Shown: piece by piece, positions 63,063 to 64,000 of the stretch | How the letters are laid out: each line of letters starts with the position of its first letter | How positions within the stretch are numbered: the first letter of the stretch is position 1 | Source of the DNA: Ottelia alismoides | Taxonomy: Eukaryota; Streptophyta; Magnoliopsida; Alismatales; Hydrocharitaceae | DNA length: 64,000 bases | Assembly: GCA_037367405.1 (NCBI GenBank) | Contig: JAZKJV010010746.1 | Location: 248,001 to 312,000, forward strand | Direction: 5' to 3' | Notes under the pieces: model-generated | The model's input: the letters and a program-made list of their open reading frames with translations, nothing else | What the model was told of the DNA's origin: nothing | The model's database searches: none | Translations under genes and position numbers: made by a program

Positions 63063-64000
63063 GTTTTTTGAAAGGAAAAGGAGTACAACGTCGAGGAGAT
63101 ATGCACCAAAAAACCTCTACATCACATTATCGAACAAAAAAATAGTTGTAAGGACTAAAGTGTCCAAAGTTTTTCTGCATGTTCTAATACATTCTCCATG
63201 TACATTCTCTCTGTGGAATATGGACCCATTCTGTGTAAGCAACATAGACTATAAGATAGTCACCCCCCAAATAGTGGTGCGGTTGCTCCTATGTCCCAGC
63301 CCCGCTATGGACCCCCAAGCCCAACACAGTAATATTGACATCTAATCCACATGCATCGTGACCTAGACCTTCCTCGAAATAGAGCAACCAAATAAGAGAT
63401 GCCCAACGTCCTCATGCAACGTTGACATGTGGTGTCGGTGCCTAAGAAAAAAACATGGCTCTTCAGCAATCATCAACATATCATTTATCAATAATCAGAT
63501 GAAAATCCATACATGTAGTATGACCTTCCACCTCCAGATGTCCCTGAAATGATTTGAAGCGATTCCAGGATCAAAGATCATCTCCGTATAGGTGTCCATG
63601 TATGCATTTTGCACCGTGAAGTGTCCATCTGCCCATGACCAAAGATTTGCAATATCAGTAAGGCCCCTAAACTCTGGCAAGACCTCGAAAAGATGCAGAA
63701 ACTCTGTAAAGTACGGATTTGACAAGGTGGTATGAAAATATGGAAGCTAACCCCCATCCTCCCAACAATCCCACATTGTACAACAAGCATCGGATAAGCA
63801 AAAAACTGGGGAAAGCGAACCCTAAGTGCCCCCTGCCCCACACTATCGTAAGTCCAAACGAGAAATCTAGAACCTTCACCAAAAACAGGCTTCATGAGAG
63901 GGGATATATGAGGTAGAATAGAGCAAATGCCCCTATAAAGATTGTGAGAAAAATTCACAACACCATCCTACATAGAGGGTCCATAGAAATCTCATACATT
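63063..64000 (-). mobile_element. L1-type LINE 3' end, cut by window edge
   Basis: Minus-strand LINE with its 3' end at the left: a TTTTTTGAAAGGAAAAGG tail (plus reading) at about 63063, a 3' region (63080-63340) and the C-terminal zinc domain of ORF2 further right. It continues past 64000. The short T run at the end is the poly(A) of the transcript. Confidence 0.7.
63340..63958 (-). pseudogene. LINE ORF2 zinc-binding (zf-RVT) domain
   Basis: The frame 63725-63495 includes LWSWADGHFTVQNAYMDTY, corresponding to the W....G.FSV.SAY signature of the domain that follows RT in plant L1 ORF2. IWRWKVILHVWIFI is the following (IW......K...F.W) helix. PTCQRCMR and related residues near 63420 correspond to the C..C...E...HL motif, in a shifted frame. 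Upstream residues 63958-63730 (FPQFFAYPMLVVQCGIVG) are the preceding linker. At least two frameshifts; no RT in this window. Confidence 0.7.

Noticed and set aside
1..64000. CRISPR arrays, bacterial operons, phage or defence systems
   Set aside because: No regularly spaced short direct repeats, no ribosome-binding site and gene spacing pattern; the content is plant retrotransposons and MITEs.

Overview
The window is flowering-plant nuclear DNA from a repeat-dense, gene-poor region. I see no bacterial-type genes, CRISPR array, tRNA, rRNA or intact host gene. Almost everything recognisable is transposon debris. Nine sizeable Ty1/copia retrotransposons or fragments, plus two short ones, carry the gag - protease - integrase - reverse transcriptase - RNase H order, the TGGTATCAGAGC-type primer-binding site (initiator tRNA-Met) and the TTGAGGGGGAG-type polypurine tract. 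Most belong to one group with unusually short LTRs of about 143-145 bp. Every coding region is broken by stops, frameshifts, deletions or insertions, so I annotate them as pseudogenes. Host lineage cannot be resolved beyond angiosperm. Element letters used here (Z, A to L) are local labels.

Layout, left half. 1-945: 5' end of a minus-strand copia (Z) running off the window. 1809-4926: minus copia (A) lacking RT, RNase H and 3' LTR. 4927-8643: A/T-rich unassigned DNA. 8644-12943: minus copia (C) with a rearranged 5' end. 14330-15122: 3' end of a plus copia (J). 15150-16355: 5' end of a minus copia (K). 17284-18438: hAT-like non-autonomous DNA transposon. 18869-24394: structurally complete plus-strand copia (B) with a 406-bp hAT MITE in its leader. 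26379-36180: copia D (minus, perfect CATAT target duplication), interrupted by a 4.7-kb TG...CA unit (28960-33680, probably a giant solo LTR), itself interrupted by a 1,051-bp Mutator-like element (31742-32792, 9-bp duplication, 71-bp terminal inverted repeats).

Layout, right half. 36238-38865: fragments of two minus copias (E, F). 38870-41340: L1-type LINE remnant (minus). 41364-42142: LTR and leader of a different copia (L). 42154-49260: 5'-truncated RTE-type LINE (minus, apparent 11-bp target duplication) carrying a complete plus-strand copia (G, 42700-47697, perfect GTAAC duplication). 49261-53431: copia H (minus, truncated LTR, most of gag deleted). 53515-54526: 1-kb hAT-type element (8-bp duplication). 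54604-54960: LINE scrap. 55759-56155: second copy of the hAT MITE in opposite orientation (8-bp duplication). 56594-61889: complete but dead minus copia I with a 213-bp MITE inserted between integrase and RT. 62202-62315: one possible host exon. 63063-64000: 3' part of an L1-type LINE.

Nothing here acts as a working gene system. The value of the window is its insertion stratigraphy: several nested layers can be ordered because the target-site duplications are readable. Points worth following are the giant solo-LTR candidate with a stem-loop motif, a MULE carrying G-rich tandem repeats, two small hAT families with clean 8-bp duplications, telobox-like motifs recurring in copia leaders, and catalytic-residue losses that show the copies cannot be autonomous. 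All identities come from reading motifs by eye; no database search was run.
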